Program-made: the position numbers and the translations under genes
Source: Paenibacillus dendritiformis
GTDB lineage: Bacteria > Bacillota > Bacilli > Paenibacillales > Paenibacillaceae
Reading direction: 5' to 3'
DNA length: 64,000 nt
NCBI RefSeq assembly: GCF_021654795.1
Contig: NZ_AP025344.1
Span: forward strand, 3,472,501 to 3,536,500
The notes under the pieces: generated by a model
The model's input: only the letters and a program-made list of their open reading frames with translations
Databases searched by the model: none
What the model was told of the DNA's origin: nothing
In this document: in pieces, positions 27,016-36,701 of the stretch
How positions within the stretch are numbered: position 1 is the stretch's first letter
Layout: each line of letters opens with the position of its first letter

Positions 27016-27810
27016 CTATACCGCAACCGTCGCCTTAATCGTCGGATGATGCTGGTAGTCCACGAATTCGAAATCGTCGAACCGGTAATCGAAGATCGTA
27101 TCCGGCTTGCGCTTGATGACCAGCTTCGGAAGCGGCAGCGGCTCCCGCTCCAACTGGGTCTTCACCTGCTCCATATGGTTCGAATAAATGTGAACGTCGC
27201 CGCCGCTCCAGATGAATTCTCCAACCTCCAGATCGCATTGCTGGGCCACCATATGCGTAAGCAGCGAATAGCTGGCAATGTTGAACGGCAGTCCGAGGAA
27301 CGTATCCACCGAACGCATGTTAAGCAGGCAGCTCAGCTTGCCGCCGGCGACATAAAATTGGAACGAGTAATGACATGGCGGCAGCTTCATCTGATCGATC
27401 TCGCCGACATTCCAGGCAGAGACCAGCAGCCGGCGCGAATCCGGATTCGTCTTAATCTGCTCGATCACGTTCGCAATCTGGTCGATCGTCCGTCCGTCCT
27501 TGGTCTCCCAGGCGCGCCACTGCGATCCGTATACCGGACCCAGGTCGCCATGCTCATCCGCCCATTCGTCCCAGATGCGGACCCCGTTTTCCTTCAAATA
27601 ACGAATATTCGTTTCTCCGCTCAAAAACCAGAGCAATTCATGAACGATCGATCTCAGATGCAGCCGCTTCGTCGTGACAAGCGGAAAGCCTTCGGCCAGA
27701 TCGAAGCGAAGCTGACGCCCGAACACGGACAAGGTGCCTGTTCCGGTCCGATCCTCCTTTTTCACCCCGTGATCCAAAATGTCCTGCAATAACGCCAGAT
27801 ATGACTTCAT
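27016..27810 (-). CDS. thyA: Thymidylate synthase
   Basis: A 264-residue enzyme (the same length as the E. coli protein) that converts dUMP to dTMP. The ATG at 27810 is used; an in-frame TTG lies two codons upstream. It has [12 protein letters not shown] with the phosphate-binding Arg, [10 protein letters not shown], the catalytic Cys in [12 protein letters not shown], the [16 protein letters not shown] motif and a C-terminal IKATVAV. folA follows 104 bases downstream on the same strand. Confidence 0.97.
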   Translation of the reverse strand: MKSYLALLQDILDHGVKKEDRTGTGTLSVFGRQLRFDLAEGFPLVTTKRLHLRSIVHELLWFLSGETNIRYLKENGVRIWDEWADEHGDLGPVYGSQWRAWETKDGRTIDQIANVIEQIKTNPDSRRLLVSAWNVGEIDQMKLPPCHYSFQFYVAGGKLSCLLNMRSVDTFLGLPFNIASYSLLTHMVAQQCDLEVGEFIWSGGDVHIYSNHMEQVKTQLEREPLPLPKLVIKRKPDTIFDYRFDDFEFVDYQHHPTIKATVAV

Positions 27811-27971
27811 TTTCAACCACTCTCTTTCTACCGTGCTGATGTGTATCCTTCATAGTGTACCATCCCCTCATAACGTCGGCAATCCAGTTCGCGAAATCAA
27901 AACTCGGTTCGAAGTTGATCAAAATAGGGAGAACCATAGGGGGGATGAGGCAAGGAAGACAGGCGCTGAAA

Positions 27972-27980
27972 TGATATAAT
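27972..27980 (+). promoter_or_regulatory. Extended -10 promoter for nnrDE
   Basis: The sequence TGATATAAT gives a perfect -10 with a TGn extension, 41 bases before the start codon. No good -35 is seen, which extended -10 promoters tolerate. Confidence 0.5.
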
Positions 27981-28021
27981 GGAAGAAATTGATTTTGAAG
28001 AAATCAGAAAAGGTGAGGTTC

Positions 28022-29554
28022 ATGCATATCGTAACTTCGGCAGAAATGCGCGCTCTCGATGAGTACGCCATACATACCATCGGCATTCCAGCGGCGGTGC
28101 TTATGGAAAATGCGGGCCGGGCCGTTGCGGAGGAGGTTGCCAAGCTGTCATCGGAGCCGGGAACGAACAAGCCATGGCTGGTCCTCGTCGGCAAAGGCAA
28201 CAACGGCGGCGACGGCATCGTCGCGGCGCGTCATCTCAAGGAAATGGGCGTGGCAGCCGAGCTGCTGTATGCCCTGGATCCGGCGAAGCTGACATCCGGC
28301 GCCGGGATGCAGCGCGATATTGCGGCCAGGCTGGGCATCGCTGCTTCCGTCTATGGGAAGGACTGCATCCGGTGGGAGGAGTATGCGGGGATTATCGATG
28401 CGCTCCTCGGCACGGGAACGGCCGGGGCTCCACGGGAGCCGTACGCCTCGTTAATCCGGGAAGCGAACGCGAGCGGCCTTCCGATCGTCGCCATCGATAT
28501 TCCGAGCGGAATCGATGCGGATACGGGAGAGGCGCATGATCCATGCATTCATGCGGAACGGACCGTAGCCCTCGCCTTTCTCAAGCGCGGGCTGACGCAA
28601 TATCCGGGGGCGGAACAGGCAGGACGCGTCGTCGTCCGCTTGATCGGCATCCCGGAAGAATTGGCGGAGAAGGAAAATATTCGGACCTTTTGGACCAATG
28701 AAGCGTTATTCCTGCGGCGCTTCGGGCTGACGCTCCCGCTGAATCGCAAGGCGGATACGCATAAGGGCACGTATGGCCATGTGCTGGTGGCGGCCGGATC
28801 CCGGCAATATAGCGGCGCCGGACTGCTGGCCTCCGCCGCGGCGCTCCGTTCCGGAGCCGGACTGGTGAGCTGGGCGCTGCCGGAACGGCTGCTGGAGCCG
28901 ATGATCGGGCGGCTTCCGGAAGCGATGCTGCACGGCATGCCCGACGGCGGGCGCGGCGATTGGGCGGCCGTGCCGCCCGAGGCGGTGCTGCGGCTCGCCG
29001 CCGGCAAGAAGGCGCTGGCGATCGGCCCGGGCCTGGGCCGCTTCCCCGGCGACGGCGCCTGGCTGCGCGAGATCTGGGCGGGCGCGCCATGCCCGCTCGT
29101 CGCCGATGCGGATGCGCTCAACATGATCGCGGAGGCGGGCGGCCTCGATGCATGGCCGCAGCGGGACGGGGCCGCGATCCTGACGCCGCATCCGGGCGAG
29201 ATGGCGCGCCTGACGGGCCTCGACGCGCGCGAAGTGCAGCGCGACCGCATCGGCCTGGCGCGCCGTTATGCCGTCCAGCACGGCGTGACGCTCGTGCTGA
29301 AGGGCGCCCGCACCGTAACCGCCACCCCCGCCGGGGACGTGTACGTGAACGCGTCCGGCAACCCGGGAATGGCGGCCGGAGGTGCGGGCGATGCGCTGGC
29401 AGGCCTGATCGCCGGCCTGCTCGCGCAAGGCTGCGACGCCGGCCTCGCCGCGGCCCTCGGCGTCTATCTTCACGGCCTGGCCGGCGACCGCGCCGCCGCA
29501 AGCCGTTCCTTCCCCGGCTCGCTGATCGCCGGGGATATCATCAGCTTCCTGTAG
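28022..29554 (+). CDS. nnrD: Bifunctional NAD(P)H-hydrate epimerase and ADP-dependent dehydratase
   Basis: A 510-residue metabolite-repair enzyme that restores hydrated NADH and NADPH. The ATG at 28022 has AGGTGAGG upstream. The N-terminal epimerase half (YjeF_N) has MRALDEYAIHTIGIPAAVLMENAGR, VGKGNNGGDGIVAARHL and the AIDIPSGIDADTG motif. The C-terminal ribokinase-like half starts about residue 240 and has KGTYGHVLVAAGS, ILTPHPGEMARL and the active-site NPGMAAGGAGDALAG. The gene becomes very GC-rich after about 28,900. It ends 14 bases inside the convergent hutI gene. Confidence 0.95.
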   Translation: MHIVTSAEMRALDEYAIHTIGIPAAVLMENAGRAVAEEVAKLSSEPGTNKPWLVLVGKGNNGGDGIVAARHLKEMGVAAELLYALDPAKLTSGAGMQRDIAARLGIAASVYGKDCIRWEEYAGIIDALLGTGTAGAPREPYASLIREANASGLPIVAIDIPSGIDADTGEAHDPCIHAERTVALAFLKRGLTQYPGAEQAGRVVVRLIGIPEELAEKENIRTFWTNEALFLRRFGLTLPLNRKADTHKGTYGHVLVAAGSRQYSGAGLLASAAALRSGAGLVSWALPERLLEPMIGRLPEAMLHGMPDGGRGDWAAVPPEAVLRLAAGKKALAIGPGLGRFPGDGAWLREIWAGAPCPLVADADALNMIAEAGGLDAWPQRDGAAILTPHPGEMARLTGLDAREVQRDRIGLARRYAVQHGVTLVLKGARTVTATPAGDVYVNASGNPGMAAGGAGDALAGLIAGLLAQGCDAGLAAALGVYLHGLAGDRAAASRSFPGSLIAGDIISFL

Positions 29555-30815
29555 ACACGACGACGTTCCCCCGTTTGAACACGGTATGAACATGATTGAT
29601 TCCGAAATGATACGGCAAGTAGGCCAGGTTATCGGCCTTGAAAATAACGAGGTCCGCCTGCTTGCCGGCTTCCAGGCTCCCTGCGGTATCGGCTCTTCCG
29701 ATGGCATGAGCCGCATTGATGGTCACGGCCGTCAGCACTTCCTCGGGGGTCATGCCCAAGTTCAGACAGCCCAAGGTCATGACAAGCTGGATGGATTCCG
29801 TAGGAGAGCTTCCCGGATTATAATCCGTGGACAGGGCTACCGCGAGCCCCCTCTCGATCATGGCGCGGGCCCGGGCATGATGCGTCAGCCGCAGGTTGAA
29901 GGAAGTGGCAGGCAGACAGACGGCCACGACGCCCGCCTGCCGCATCGCTTCCAAGCCTTCATCCGAGGCGGCAATCAGATGCTCGGCGGAGATGCAGCCC
30001 AGCTTGCCGGCCAACTGCGCGCCTCCAATCGGCTCGATTTCATCCGCATGAATTTTGAGGCCGAAGCCCAGTTCCTTGGCGGCAAGCAGAATTTGTTCCG
30101 ATTCTTCCACGGAAAAGACGCCTTGCTCGCAGAACACATCGCAAAATTCGGCCAGCCCTTGCCGCTTTACCTCCGGCAGCATCTGTTCGATAACCACCTT
30201 CACAAAGTCTCCGGAGCGGCCTTTATATTCTTCCGGCACCACATGGGCTCCCATAAACGTGGATACCAAATCAACGGGATGCTCCCGGTTCAACCGGTCA
30301 GCGACCCGGAGCTGCTTCAATTCGTCTTCCAGCGTCAGCCCGTAGCCGCTCTTCGCTTCCGCCGTCGTCACCCCGAAGGACAGCATCATATCCAGGCTCG
30401 CCTTCGCCTTGGCGTACAGTTCCTCTTCCGTCGCCTGGCGGGTGGCTCGAACCGTGCTCAAAATTCCGCCGCCCTGAGCCAATATTTCCAAATAGGACAT
30501 GCCTTTCAGCTTCAGCGCCAGCTCATGCTCGCGGGATCCGCCGTGAACGAGGTGGGTGTGCGGGTCAATAAGACCCGGCGTTACCAGCAACCCCTGAGCG
30601 TCATGCATGCGCATGATCGGCAGGCCGGCGATATGCGCCATCACCTCGTCTTCCGGTCCAGCCGCCACGATGATGCCATCCCGGATCGCGACAGCGCCAC
30701 CGCGCACGGCGCCCACTTCTGACATGTCACGGCCCGTGCGCGGTCCCCGGCTTCCTTGCATGGTGATGAGCGTTCCAATGTTATGGATCAACAGGTCGAT
30801 ACCATTCCGTTCCAT
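29541..30815 (-). CDS. hutI: Imidazolonepropionase
   Basis: The third enzyme of histidine degradation (424 residues), hydrolysing imidazolone-5-propionate to formimino-glutamate. It has the amidohydrolase metal motif PGLIDPHTHLVHGGSRE, later His in ADEIEPIGGAQLA and the Asp motif LSTDYNPGSSPT, with TINAAHAIGRAD near the end. GAGGGGGAG precedes the ATG. It is the last hut gene; the gene for formiminoglutamate breakdown (hutG) is not here, since the convergent nnrDE gene follows at once. Confidence 0.96.
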   Translation of the reverse strand: MERNGIDLLIHNIGTLITMQGSRGPRTGRDMSEVGAVRGGAVAIRDGIIVAAGPEDEVMAHIAGLPIMRMHDAQGLLVTPGLIDPHTHLVHGGSREHELALKLKGMSYLEILAQGGGILSTVRATRQATEEELYAKAKASLDMMLSFGVTTAEAKSGYGLTLEDELKQLRVADRLNREHPVDLVSTFMGAHVVPEEYKGRSGDFVKVVIEQMLPEVKRQGLAEFCDVFCEQGVFSVEESEQILLAAKELGFGLKIHADEIEPIGGAQLAGKLGCISAEHLIAASDEGLEAMRQAGVVAVCLPATSFNLRLTHHARARAMIERGLAVALSTDYNPGSSPTESIQLVMTLGCLNLGMTPEEVLTAVTINAAHAIGRADTAGSLEAGKQADLVIFKADNLAYLPYHFGINHVHTVFKRGNVVVSTGS

Positions 30816-30834
30816 CCTGCTCCCCCTCTCGAAA

Positions 30835-30860
30835 GCAGCAAGCCCGGCCGGGCTTGCTGC
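30835..30860. repeat. 26-base perfect palindrome between hutU and hutI
   Basis: The sequence GCAGCAAGCCCGG is followed directly by its reverse complement. The RNA would form a very stable hairpin without a free loop except by opening central pairs, and no U-run follows. It may be an RNA-stabilising or processing element between the two cistrons. Confidence 0.7.
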
Positions 30861-30869
30861 GCGTCATCG

Positions 30870-32534
30870 TTATATGCCCAGCATCGGCACGCGGACTCCA
30901 AGATTCTTCGCCGTCTGAATCGCAAGCTCATAACCGGCGTCGGCATGACGGATAATGCCCATGCCCGGGTCTGTATTCAAGACGCGGGACAGCTTCTCGT
31001 CCGCTTCGGCTGAACCGTCCGCGACGACGACCATGCCCGCATGCAGGGAATATCCCATGCCGACGCCGCCGCCGTGATGAACGGATACCCAGCTCGCGCC
31101 GGAAGCCGTATTCACCAGGGCGTTCAATATCGCCCAGTCGGCGACCGCATCGCTGCCGTCCTTCATCGCTTCCGTCTCGCGGTTCGGCGAAGCGACGGAC
31201 CCGCAGTCCAGATGATCCCGGCCGATGACGATGGGCGCGGAAATATCTCCATTGCGCACCATCTCGTTGATGGCCAAGCCCATCTTGGCCCGTTCTCCAT
31301 AGCCGAGCCAGCAAATGCGGGCCGGCAAGCCCTGGAAAGCGACCTTCTCCCTGGCCATCTTGATCCACTTGCACAGATGGGTATTTTCCGGGAACAGCTT
31401 CAAGACAAGCTCATCCGTCTTATAAATATCATCCGGATTGCCGGACAAGGCCGCCCAGCGGAACGGACCCTTCCCCTCGCAGAAGAGCGGCCGAATATAG
31501 GCCGGAACGAAGCCTGGGAACTGAAACGCTTCCTTCACCCCTTCATCGAAGGCCGCTTGGCGGATATTATTGCCGTAATCGAAGACAATCGCGCCCATCT
31601 TCTGGAGATCGAGCATGGCCTGGACGTGAACCGCCATCGACTTTTTGGACAACTTCACATATTGCGCCGGATCGGCCGCACGCAGGTCGGCTGCCGCTTC
31701 CAGTGAATAGCCTGCCGGCACATAGCCGTTAAGCGGATCGTGAGCCGACGTCTGATCGGTGACGAAATCGGGTCGAATCCCCCGCCGCACCAATTCCGGG
31801 AACACCTCCGCCGCATTGCCCACCAAGCCGATCGAGAGCGCTCTTCCCTCCGCCATCGCAGCCTCCGCCAGCTTCAACGCCTCATCCAGATCGCGAACCA
31901 TGATATCGCAATATTTCGTATCGATTCTCCGCTGGATCCGGGACGGATCGACCTCCACTCCAATCATGACGCCCTCGTTCATCGTTACGGCGAGCGGCTG
32001 GGCACCTCCCATGCCGCCGAGTCCGGCCGTTAAGGTCAGCGTTCCTCTCAGCGTGCCTCCTCTATGCTGGCGGGCCGCCTCGGCGAACGTCTCATACGTT
32101 CCTTGCAGAATGCCCTGCGTCCCGATATAAATCCAGCTTCCGGCCGTCATTTGCCCGTACATCATCAATCCCTGCTTATCCAGCTCGTGGAATGTATCCC
32201 AATTGGCATAGGCCGGCACGATCACCGAGTTGGAGATGAGAACCCGCGGCGCATGCGTGTGCGTCCGGAACACGCCGACCGGCTTGCCTGATTGCACAAG
32301 CAGCGTTTCATCCGCTTCCAGATTCGTCAGACATTCCACGATTTTGTCGAAGCATTCCCAATTCCTTGCCGCCTTGCCGATGCCGCCATAGACGACCAGA
32401 TCGTCCGGCCGTTCGGCCACGTCGGGATCCAGATTGTTCATAAGCATCCGCAGGACCGCTTCCTGCTGCCAGCCTTTCGCCGTCAGTACCGTTCCATGTT
32501 CCGCTCTGATGATACGCTTGGTCGTTTGCTTCAC
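30870..32534 (-). CDS. hutU: Urocanate hydratase
   Basis: The second enzyme of histidine degradation (554 residues), adding water to urocanate using tightly bound NAD+. I chose the GTG at 32534 because AAAGGAGTGG lies just upstream. It shows [13 protein letters not shown], the NAD-binding [32 protein letters not shown], the [10 protein letters not shown] active-site region and the [15 protein letters not shown] motif. It lies between hutP and hutI. Confidence 0.96.
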   Translation of the reverse strand: MKQTTKRIIRAEHGTVLTAKGWQQEAVLRMLMNNLDPDVAERPDDLVVYGGIGKAARNWECFDKIVECLTNLEADETLLVQSGKPVGVFRTHTHAPRVLISNSVIVPAYANWDTFHELDKQGLMMYGQMTAGSWIYIGTQGILQGTYETFAEAARQHRGGTLRGTLTLTAGLGGMGGAQPLAVTMNEGVMIGVEVDPSRIQRRIDTKYCDIMVRDLDEALKLAEAAMAEGRALSIGLVGNAAEVFPELVRRGIRPDFVTDQTSAHDPLNGYVPAGYSLEAAADLRAADPAQYVKLSKKSMAVHVQAMLDLQKMGAIVFDYGNNIRQAAFDEGVKEAFQFPGFVPAYIRPLFCEGKGPFRWAALSGNPDDIYKTDELVLKLFPENTHLCKWIKMAREKVAFQGLPARICWLGYGERAKMGLAINEMVRNGDISAPIVIGRDHLDCGSVASPNRETEAMKDGSDAVADWAILNALVNTASGASWVSVHHGGGVGMGYSLHAGMVVVADGSAEADEKLSRVLNTDPGMGIIRHADAGYELAIQTAKNLGVRVPMLGI

Positions 32535-32689
32535 AACTAGCCACTCCTTTATAATCGGATTGACAAAACATAGCAAAGCCCGCTTCCCTGTCTTAAAAAC
32601 GTAGTCGATTGAAAAGCGTCTGACTGACTATCCCCCAGCGTGCGCCCAAGCTGCATGTTATCGAGGTGACGCCGCAAGATGACGCTGCC

Positions 32690-33166
32690 TTATATATGGT
32701 TATATCCGAACCCGAGCACATCGTGCTCAAATCCTTTTTTCGGAGCGCCAATCGTGCCGTACACGCAGACGCTTAACCATTCCTCGGAATACCCCGAAAT
32801 GTCGACGGTCCCTCTCGCAATGCAAAACGTTAAGCCAACCGTTCGCAAAATATCCCCGAATTGAACCGTTCCTCTTCCAATCCCCTGCAGCGCTTCGATG
32901 ATGGCATGATATAAGGAATGAACTTCCCGATACGAGTTCGGGTCGATTACCTTATTCGATTTAGCGCTCGTTTCTATCGCGGTCACGACTTTGACCAGTT
33001 CCATGGCGCCAACCTTGCCGATCGTATAGCGGTAGCCTCTCTTTTTCATTTCCTGCTCAATGTCGGCGCCCGCTTCTTCGTTATGCAGCATGACCAACAG
33101 CGAGGTCAGCTTGCCCATCGTATAATTGCCGCAGTCGAACCGCTCTCCTTCATTCACGTTACTCAT
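32690..33166 (-). CDS. hutP: HutP, histidine-responsive antiterminator
   Basis: An RNA-binding regulator (158 residues) that, with L-histidine and Mg2+, binds UAG-rich leader RNA and prevents termination. The ATG at 33166 has GGGAGG seven bases upstream; the frame is open 18 codons further. Conserved HutP parts are seen: GKLTSLLVMLHNEEAG, GYRYTIGKVGAMELVKVVTAIETSAK-like core, and the C-terminal EEWLSVCVYGTIGAPKKGFEHDVLGFGYNHI-like end with the metal-binding His residues. Here hutP is the second gene, behind hutH, whereas in B. subtilis it comes first. The leader of hutH carries matching binding sites. Confidence 0.93.
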   Translation of the reverse strand: MSNVNEGERFDCGNYTMGKLTSLLVMLHNEEAGADIEQEMKKRGYRYTIGKVGAMELVKVVTAIETSAKSNKVIDPNSYREVHSLYHAIIEALQGIGRGTVQFGDILRTVGLTFCIARGTVDISGYSEEWLSVCVYGTIGAPKKGFEHDVLGFGYNHI

Positions 33167-33203
33167 AGCCAACCTCCCTTCTTGATCAATAGCCCCGTAT
33201 TTT

Positions 33204-33238
33204 GAAAAAATGGTGCCCATCTACTACCAAACTTGGGC
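33204..33238 (-). terminator. Weak terminator-like hairpin between hutH and hutP
   Basis: On the minus strand GCCCA, a 14-base loop, TGGGC, then ACCATTTTTT. The stem has only five pairs, but the loop contains two adjacent TAG triplets, so it could be an internal attenuator. Confidence 0.3.
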
Positions 33239-33283
33239 CAGTTAAAGAAATGGAGCGCTGCATGAACTTGATTCCATGTCCTC

Positions 33284-34837
33284 CTATTGAAGCTTGACTA
33301 CGTCCGCAATGCTCGCGGCGGCATCCGTCCCCCTCATCCAATCCGCCACCTTCTGAAAATCATCGGCAAGCACGCGATCCGTCTCGACGGCAGGGACAAG
33401 CTGACGGCATTGGTCATACAGCCATTTGGTCCCGAGCCCAAGCCCCCGCGGGCCGCGGAAATCAGCCGCTTGCGCCCCGCACAGCAGCTCAATGGCAAGC
33501 ACGGCGTAAGCGTTCTCAACGATCTGCTTCGCTTTGCGGGCGGCGATGGTTCCCATGCTGACATGGTCCTCTTGGTTGCCCGAGGACGGTATGGAATCGA
33601 CGCTGGCCGGATGAGCAAGCGCCTTATTCTCGGACACGACGGACGCGGCTGCATACTGCGCGATCATGAAGCCGGATTGAAGCCCCCCCTTATTCGTCAG
33701 AAAAGGCGGCAGGTGCTCATTCAAGTGAGGGTTGACCAGCCTTTCGATACGACGTTCGGAAATATTGGCCAGTTCCGCCGCGCTGATGGACAAGTGGTCC
33801 ATCACCAGGGCAATCGGCTGCCCATGGAAATTCCCGCCCGAGATCACCCGCTCCTCCTCCACGAAAATAAGAGGATTATCCGTTGCCGAATTCATTTCAA
33901 TCTCCAGCTTGCCCGCAATATAGGCCAGCGCATCCCGGCTTGCCCCGTGAACCTGCGGCGCGCAGCGCAAGGAATAGGCATCCTGCACCCTCCGCTCCCC
34001 CTGGCTTGTTATGAAGGTGCTTCCGGAGGTCAATCGAATAACATTTTCGGCGGTTTGCCGCTGTCCTCGATGCGGGCGAATGAGGTGAGTCAACGGATCG
34101 AAGGCGTCCCGGACGGCGAAGAGCGCTTCACAAGTCAATGCAAGCGCGCAGTCGGCCCAGTTCGCCAGATTCATGGCATCGTGGCAAGCCAACGCGCCTG
34201 CCGCCGTCATCGCCTGCGTCCCGTTGATGAGGGCAAGCCCTTCCTTCGCCTCGAGCGTGACGGGAACAAGCCCGGCAAGCTGCATCGCCTGTCCGCCCGG
34301 CATCCGCCTGCCCTGATAATAAGCTTCGCCTTCGCCGACGAGCACGAGCGCCAAATGGGATAGCGGCGCCAAATCTCCGCTTGCGCCGAGCGAGCCTTTT
34401 TCCGGGATGACCGGCGTCACCCCTTCGTTCAGCATGTTAACCATCAATTGAACTACTTCCGGACGGATGCCGGAGTAGCCAAGCGCGAGCGCATTGACAC
34501 GAAGCAGCATCATCGCCCGCGCGATTTCAATCGAGAACGGCTCGCCAATCCCGCACGCGTGGCTTCGAATCAGATTCAATTGCAGCGCAGTGACATCCTC
34601 GCCGGAAATATACGTATCGCAAAACTTCCCGAAGCCGGTTGTCAAGCCGTACACCACTTTTTTCTCCCGGAGCAGCGTTTCCACATAAGCCCTGCTCTTC
34701 GCCATGCCGCGAATGCTCTCTTCGCGCAGCTCCACTCGGGCATGGAAGCGGGCGACCTGAACGACTTCCCCGATCGTTAATGTCCCGCCGCCCACGAACA
34801 CGGCGTGATGATCTTCCTTTTGTTCCGCTATCTGCAT
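33284..34837 (-). CDS. hutH: Histidine ammonia-lyase
   Basis: The first enzyme of histidine degradation (517 residues), deaminating histidine to urocanate. The catalytic MIO group forms from Ala-Ser-Gly in SLGASGDLAPLSH near residue 150. Also present are YGLTTGFGKF with the catalytic Tyr, LALINGTQAM, DNPLIF and FHGQPIALVMDHL. The ATG at 34837 follows a GCAGGTG site. It is the first gene of the hut operon and has a 230-base leader with HutP sites. Confidence 0.96.
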   Translation of the reverse strand: MQIAEQKEDHHAVFVGGGTLTIGEVVQVARFHARVELREESIRGMAKSRAYVETLLREKKVVYGLTTGFGKFCDTYISGEDVTALQLNLIRSHACGIGEPFSIEIARAMMLLRVNALALGYSGIRPEVVQLMVNMLNEGVTPVIPEKGSLGASGDLAPLSHLALVLVGEGEAYYQGRRMPGGQAMQLAGLVPVTLEAKEGLALINGTQAMTAAGALACHDAMNLANWADCALALTCEALFAVRDAFDPLTHLIRPHRGQRQTAENVIRLTSGSTFITSQGERRVQDAYSLRCAPQVHGASRDALAYIAGKLEIEMNSATDNPLIFVEEERVISGGNFHGQPIALVMDHLSISAAELANISERRIERLVNPHLNEHLPPFLTNKGGLQSGFMIAQYAAASVVSENKALAHPASVDSIPSSGNQEDHVSMGTIAARKAKQIVENAYAVLAIELLCGAQAADFRGPRGLGLGTKWLYDQCRQLVPAVETDRVLADDFQKVADWMRGTDAAASIADVVKLQ

Positions 34838-34881
34838 TTCCGCACCTGCTTTACTAAAAATAGTAGTAACGGTAGCGGCTT

Positions 34882-34898
34882 CTAATGACTAATCGCTA
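34882..34898 (-). promoter_or_regulatory. HutP binding site II (three UAG triplets)
   Basis: On the transcribed strand TAG-CGAT-TAG-TCAT-TAG: three UAG triplets with exact four-base spacers, about 45 bases before the hutH start. This matches the known HutP RNA target (triplets separated by four nucleotides). It lies downstream of the leader terminator and near the ribosome site. Confidence 0.75.
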
Positions 34899-34977
34899 AA
34901 CGCCATTGCTCCATCCTGTTATGACACTCGTTTCCGCCTACTGGTTAAAGACCCAAATCTGCATGTGAACTACCTTT

Positions 34978-35040
34978 AAAAACAAAAAGAATGCAGTTCG
35001 ATAAGGAAACCCGCTTCTTCCCTCATTCAAAGCTACATTC
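34978..35040 (-). terminator. HutP-controlled leader terminator of hut operon
   Basis: On the minus strand GAATGTAG and CTGCATTC can form an eight-pair stem (one G-U), with a further weak inner stem, followed by TTTTTGTTTTT. The 5' arm contains the last UAG triplet of HutP site I, so HutP binding would block the hairpin. This is the arrangement expected for HutP antitermination. Confidence 0.72.
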
Positions 35041-35056
35041 TATTCACTAATGACTA
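35033..35056 (-). promoter_or_regulatory. HutP binding site I (four UAG triplets)
   Basis: On the transcribed strand the sequence holds four TAG triplets separated by TCAT, TGAA and AATG, a strict seven-base period. It begins about ten bases after the predicted transcription start and its last triplet sits inside the terminator stem. Confidence 0.8.
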
Positions 35057-35072
35057 TATCGAGCTTACATTT

Positions 35073-35101
35073 AATTTACAACGTTGGAGATGGTTAGTCA
35101 A
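35073..35101 (-). promoter_or_regulatory. Promoter of the hut operon
   Basis: On the minus strand TTGACT, 17 bases, TAAATT. The predicted start lies near 35066, giving a leader of about 230 bases that contains both HutP sites and the terminator. Confidence 0.6.
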
Positions 35102-35145
35102 TAACGAGTTGCGGTACGGGGAAAGTAATCTCTTGAGCTCCTCCT

Positions 35146-35178
35146 AAAAAAATCCCCCGCAGCATCACGCTGCGAGGG
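35146..35178 (-). terminator. Intrinsic terminator of the pdh operon
   Basis: On the minus strand CCCTCGCAGC, GTGAT loop, GCTGCGGGGG (one mismatch), then ATTTTTTT. It lies about 100 bases after lpdA. Confidence 0.9.
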
Positions 35179-35276
35179 CACAAAGAAAATGTTTATCGAA
35201 TAGAACCGTAACAGAAAGAATACAGAACGCTCCTGGAGCAGGAGTACTGCATGATGAACAAATTACAACGTCACTC

Positions 35277-36695
35277 TTACTTCGCTACCGTGTGGATCGG
35301 ATGTCCAAGCACGACTTCCGCCGCTTCCATCACGATTTCGCCAAGCGTTGGGTGAGCATGGATCGTCAGCGCCAGGTCTTCCAGCGTTGCCGCCATTTCT
35401 ACAGCCAAGCCCATTTCCGCGATCAGGTTGGATGCTTCCGCGCCGACGATTTGGGAACCGAGCACGACGCCCGTATCCGCGTCAGCCACGATCTTCACGA
35501 AGCCTTCCGCGTTGCCGCCGAGGGACAGCGCGCGTCCGTTCCCCGCATATGGGAATTTGCCGGCCTTGACGTTGTAGCCTTTTTCCTTCGCTTCCGATTC
35601 AGACAAGCCTACGCTTGCGCACTCCGGATCGGTGAAGCATACGGCTGGGATGCACTTGTAGTCAACCACGCTAGGCATGCCCGCGATGGCTTCCGCCGCA
35701 ACCTTGCCTTCGTAAGAAGCTTTATGCGCCAGAGCTGGACCGGCAACGATATCGCCAATTGCGAAGATGTGAGGAATGCTTGTGCGTCCTTGGTGGTCGA
35801 CTTCGACCAAGCCGCGATCGGTCATTTTGACGCCGATCATGTCGAGACCAAGCTCGCCATCGGTGTTCGGGCGGCGGCCAACCGTTACAAGCAGGTATTC
35901 CGCAGTAACTTCTTTGGTTTCGCCTTTTACGGTGAATTTGACGGTAACGTCTTTATCCGTTTGCGTTGCGCTCTCCGCTTTCGCGCCCGTGAAGATTTCC
36001 ACATTGGATTTCTTCATGTTTTTCGCGACAAGCTGCGTCATATCTTTATCGAAGCCTGGCAGCACCATGTCCGCGCCCTCGATAATCGTTACTTTCGTGC
36101 CGAACTTGGAGTACATTTGGCCAAGCTCCGCGCCGATGTATCCGCCGCCGATGACGATCATCGACTTCGGAATTTCTTGAAGCTCGAGAGCTTCCGTCGA
36201 GGATAGAATGCGTCCGCCGAACGGGAAAGCCTTCAATTCGATTGGACGGGAGCCCGTTGCGATGATGCAGTTTTTGAACTTATAGCGCGGCGCTTCCTGG
36301 TCGTTGAATACCCGCGCTTCATTTTCGTTGATGAACATGCACTCGCCGTTGAACACCTGCACCTTGTTCGCCTTCAGCAAGCCGCTAACGCCGCCGGTCA
36401 GTTTTTTCACGACGCCGCCCTTGAATTCTTGCACTTTTTTGAAGTCGACTTTTACATTTTCAGCCGTGATGCCGATGGCGGAAGCATGCTGAGTGACTTC
36501 ATATTGATGCGCTGCGCTGATCAAGGCTTTGGAAGGAATGCAGCCGCGGTTCAGACACACGCCGCCGACAGCCGATTTATCTACGATAAGCACGCTTTGG
36601 CCGAGTTGGGCAGCACGAATCGCTGCCACATAACCGCCCGGGCCTGCTCCAATAACCAGAGTATCAATGTTCAAAGATGCGTCTCCTACTACCAT
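35277..36695 (-). CDS. lpdA: Dihydrolipoyl dehydrogenase (PDH E3)
   Basis: The E3 flavoenzyme (472 residues) that reoxidises dihydrolipoyl groups of the pyruvate dehydrogenase complex. FAD binding motif [15 protein letters not shown] at residue 14, redox-active disulfide in [19 protein letters not shown] motif [15 protein letters not shown], the second FAD motif [17 protein letters not shown], and the C-terminal catalytic His in [10 protein letters not shown]. The ATG at 36695 has GGAGGTG nine bases upstream. It follows the E2 gene by six bases. Confidence 0.97.
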   Translation of the reverse strand: MVVGDASLNIDTLVIGAGPGGYVAAIRAAQLGQSVLIVDKSAVGGVCLNRGCIPSKALISAAHQYEVTQHASAIGITAENVKVDFKKVQEFKGGVVKKLTGGVSGLLKANKVQVFNGECMFINENEARVFNDQEAPRYKFKNCIIATGSRPIELKAFPFGGRILSSTEALELQEIPKSMIVIGGGYIGAELGQMYSKFGTKVTIIEGADMVLPGFDKDMTQLVAKNMKKSNVEIFTGAKAESATQTDKDVTVKFTVKGETKEVTAEYLLVTVGRRPNTDGELGLDMIGVKMTDRGLVEVDHQGRTSIPHIFAIGDIVAGPALAHKASYEGKVAAEAIAGMPSVVDYKCIPAVCFTDPECASVGLSESEAKEKGYNVKAGKFPYAGNGRALSLGGNAEGFVKIVADADTGVVLGSQIVGAEASNLIAEMGLAVEMAATLEDLALTIHAHPTLGEIVMEAAEVVLGHPIHTVAK

Positions 36696-36701
36696 GTCCG
36701 G

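Noticed and set aside
28549..29716. Long minus-strand frames opposite nnrDE
   Set aside because: They arise from the very high GC third-position content of nnrDE, which has clear domain motifs; the antisense products are Arg/Ala/Pro-rich without motifs.
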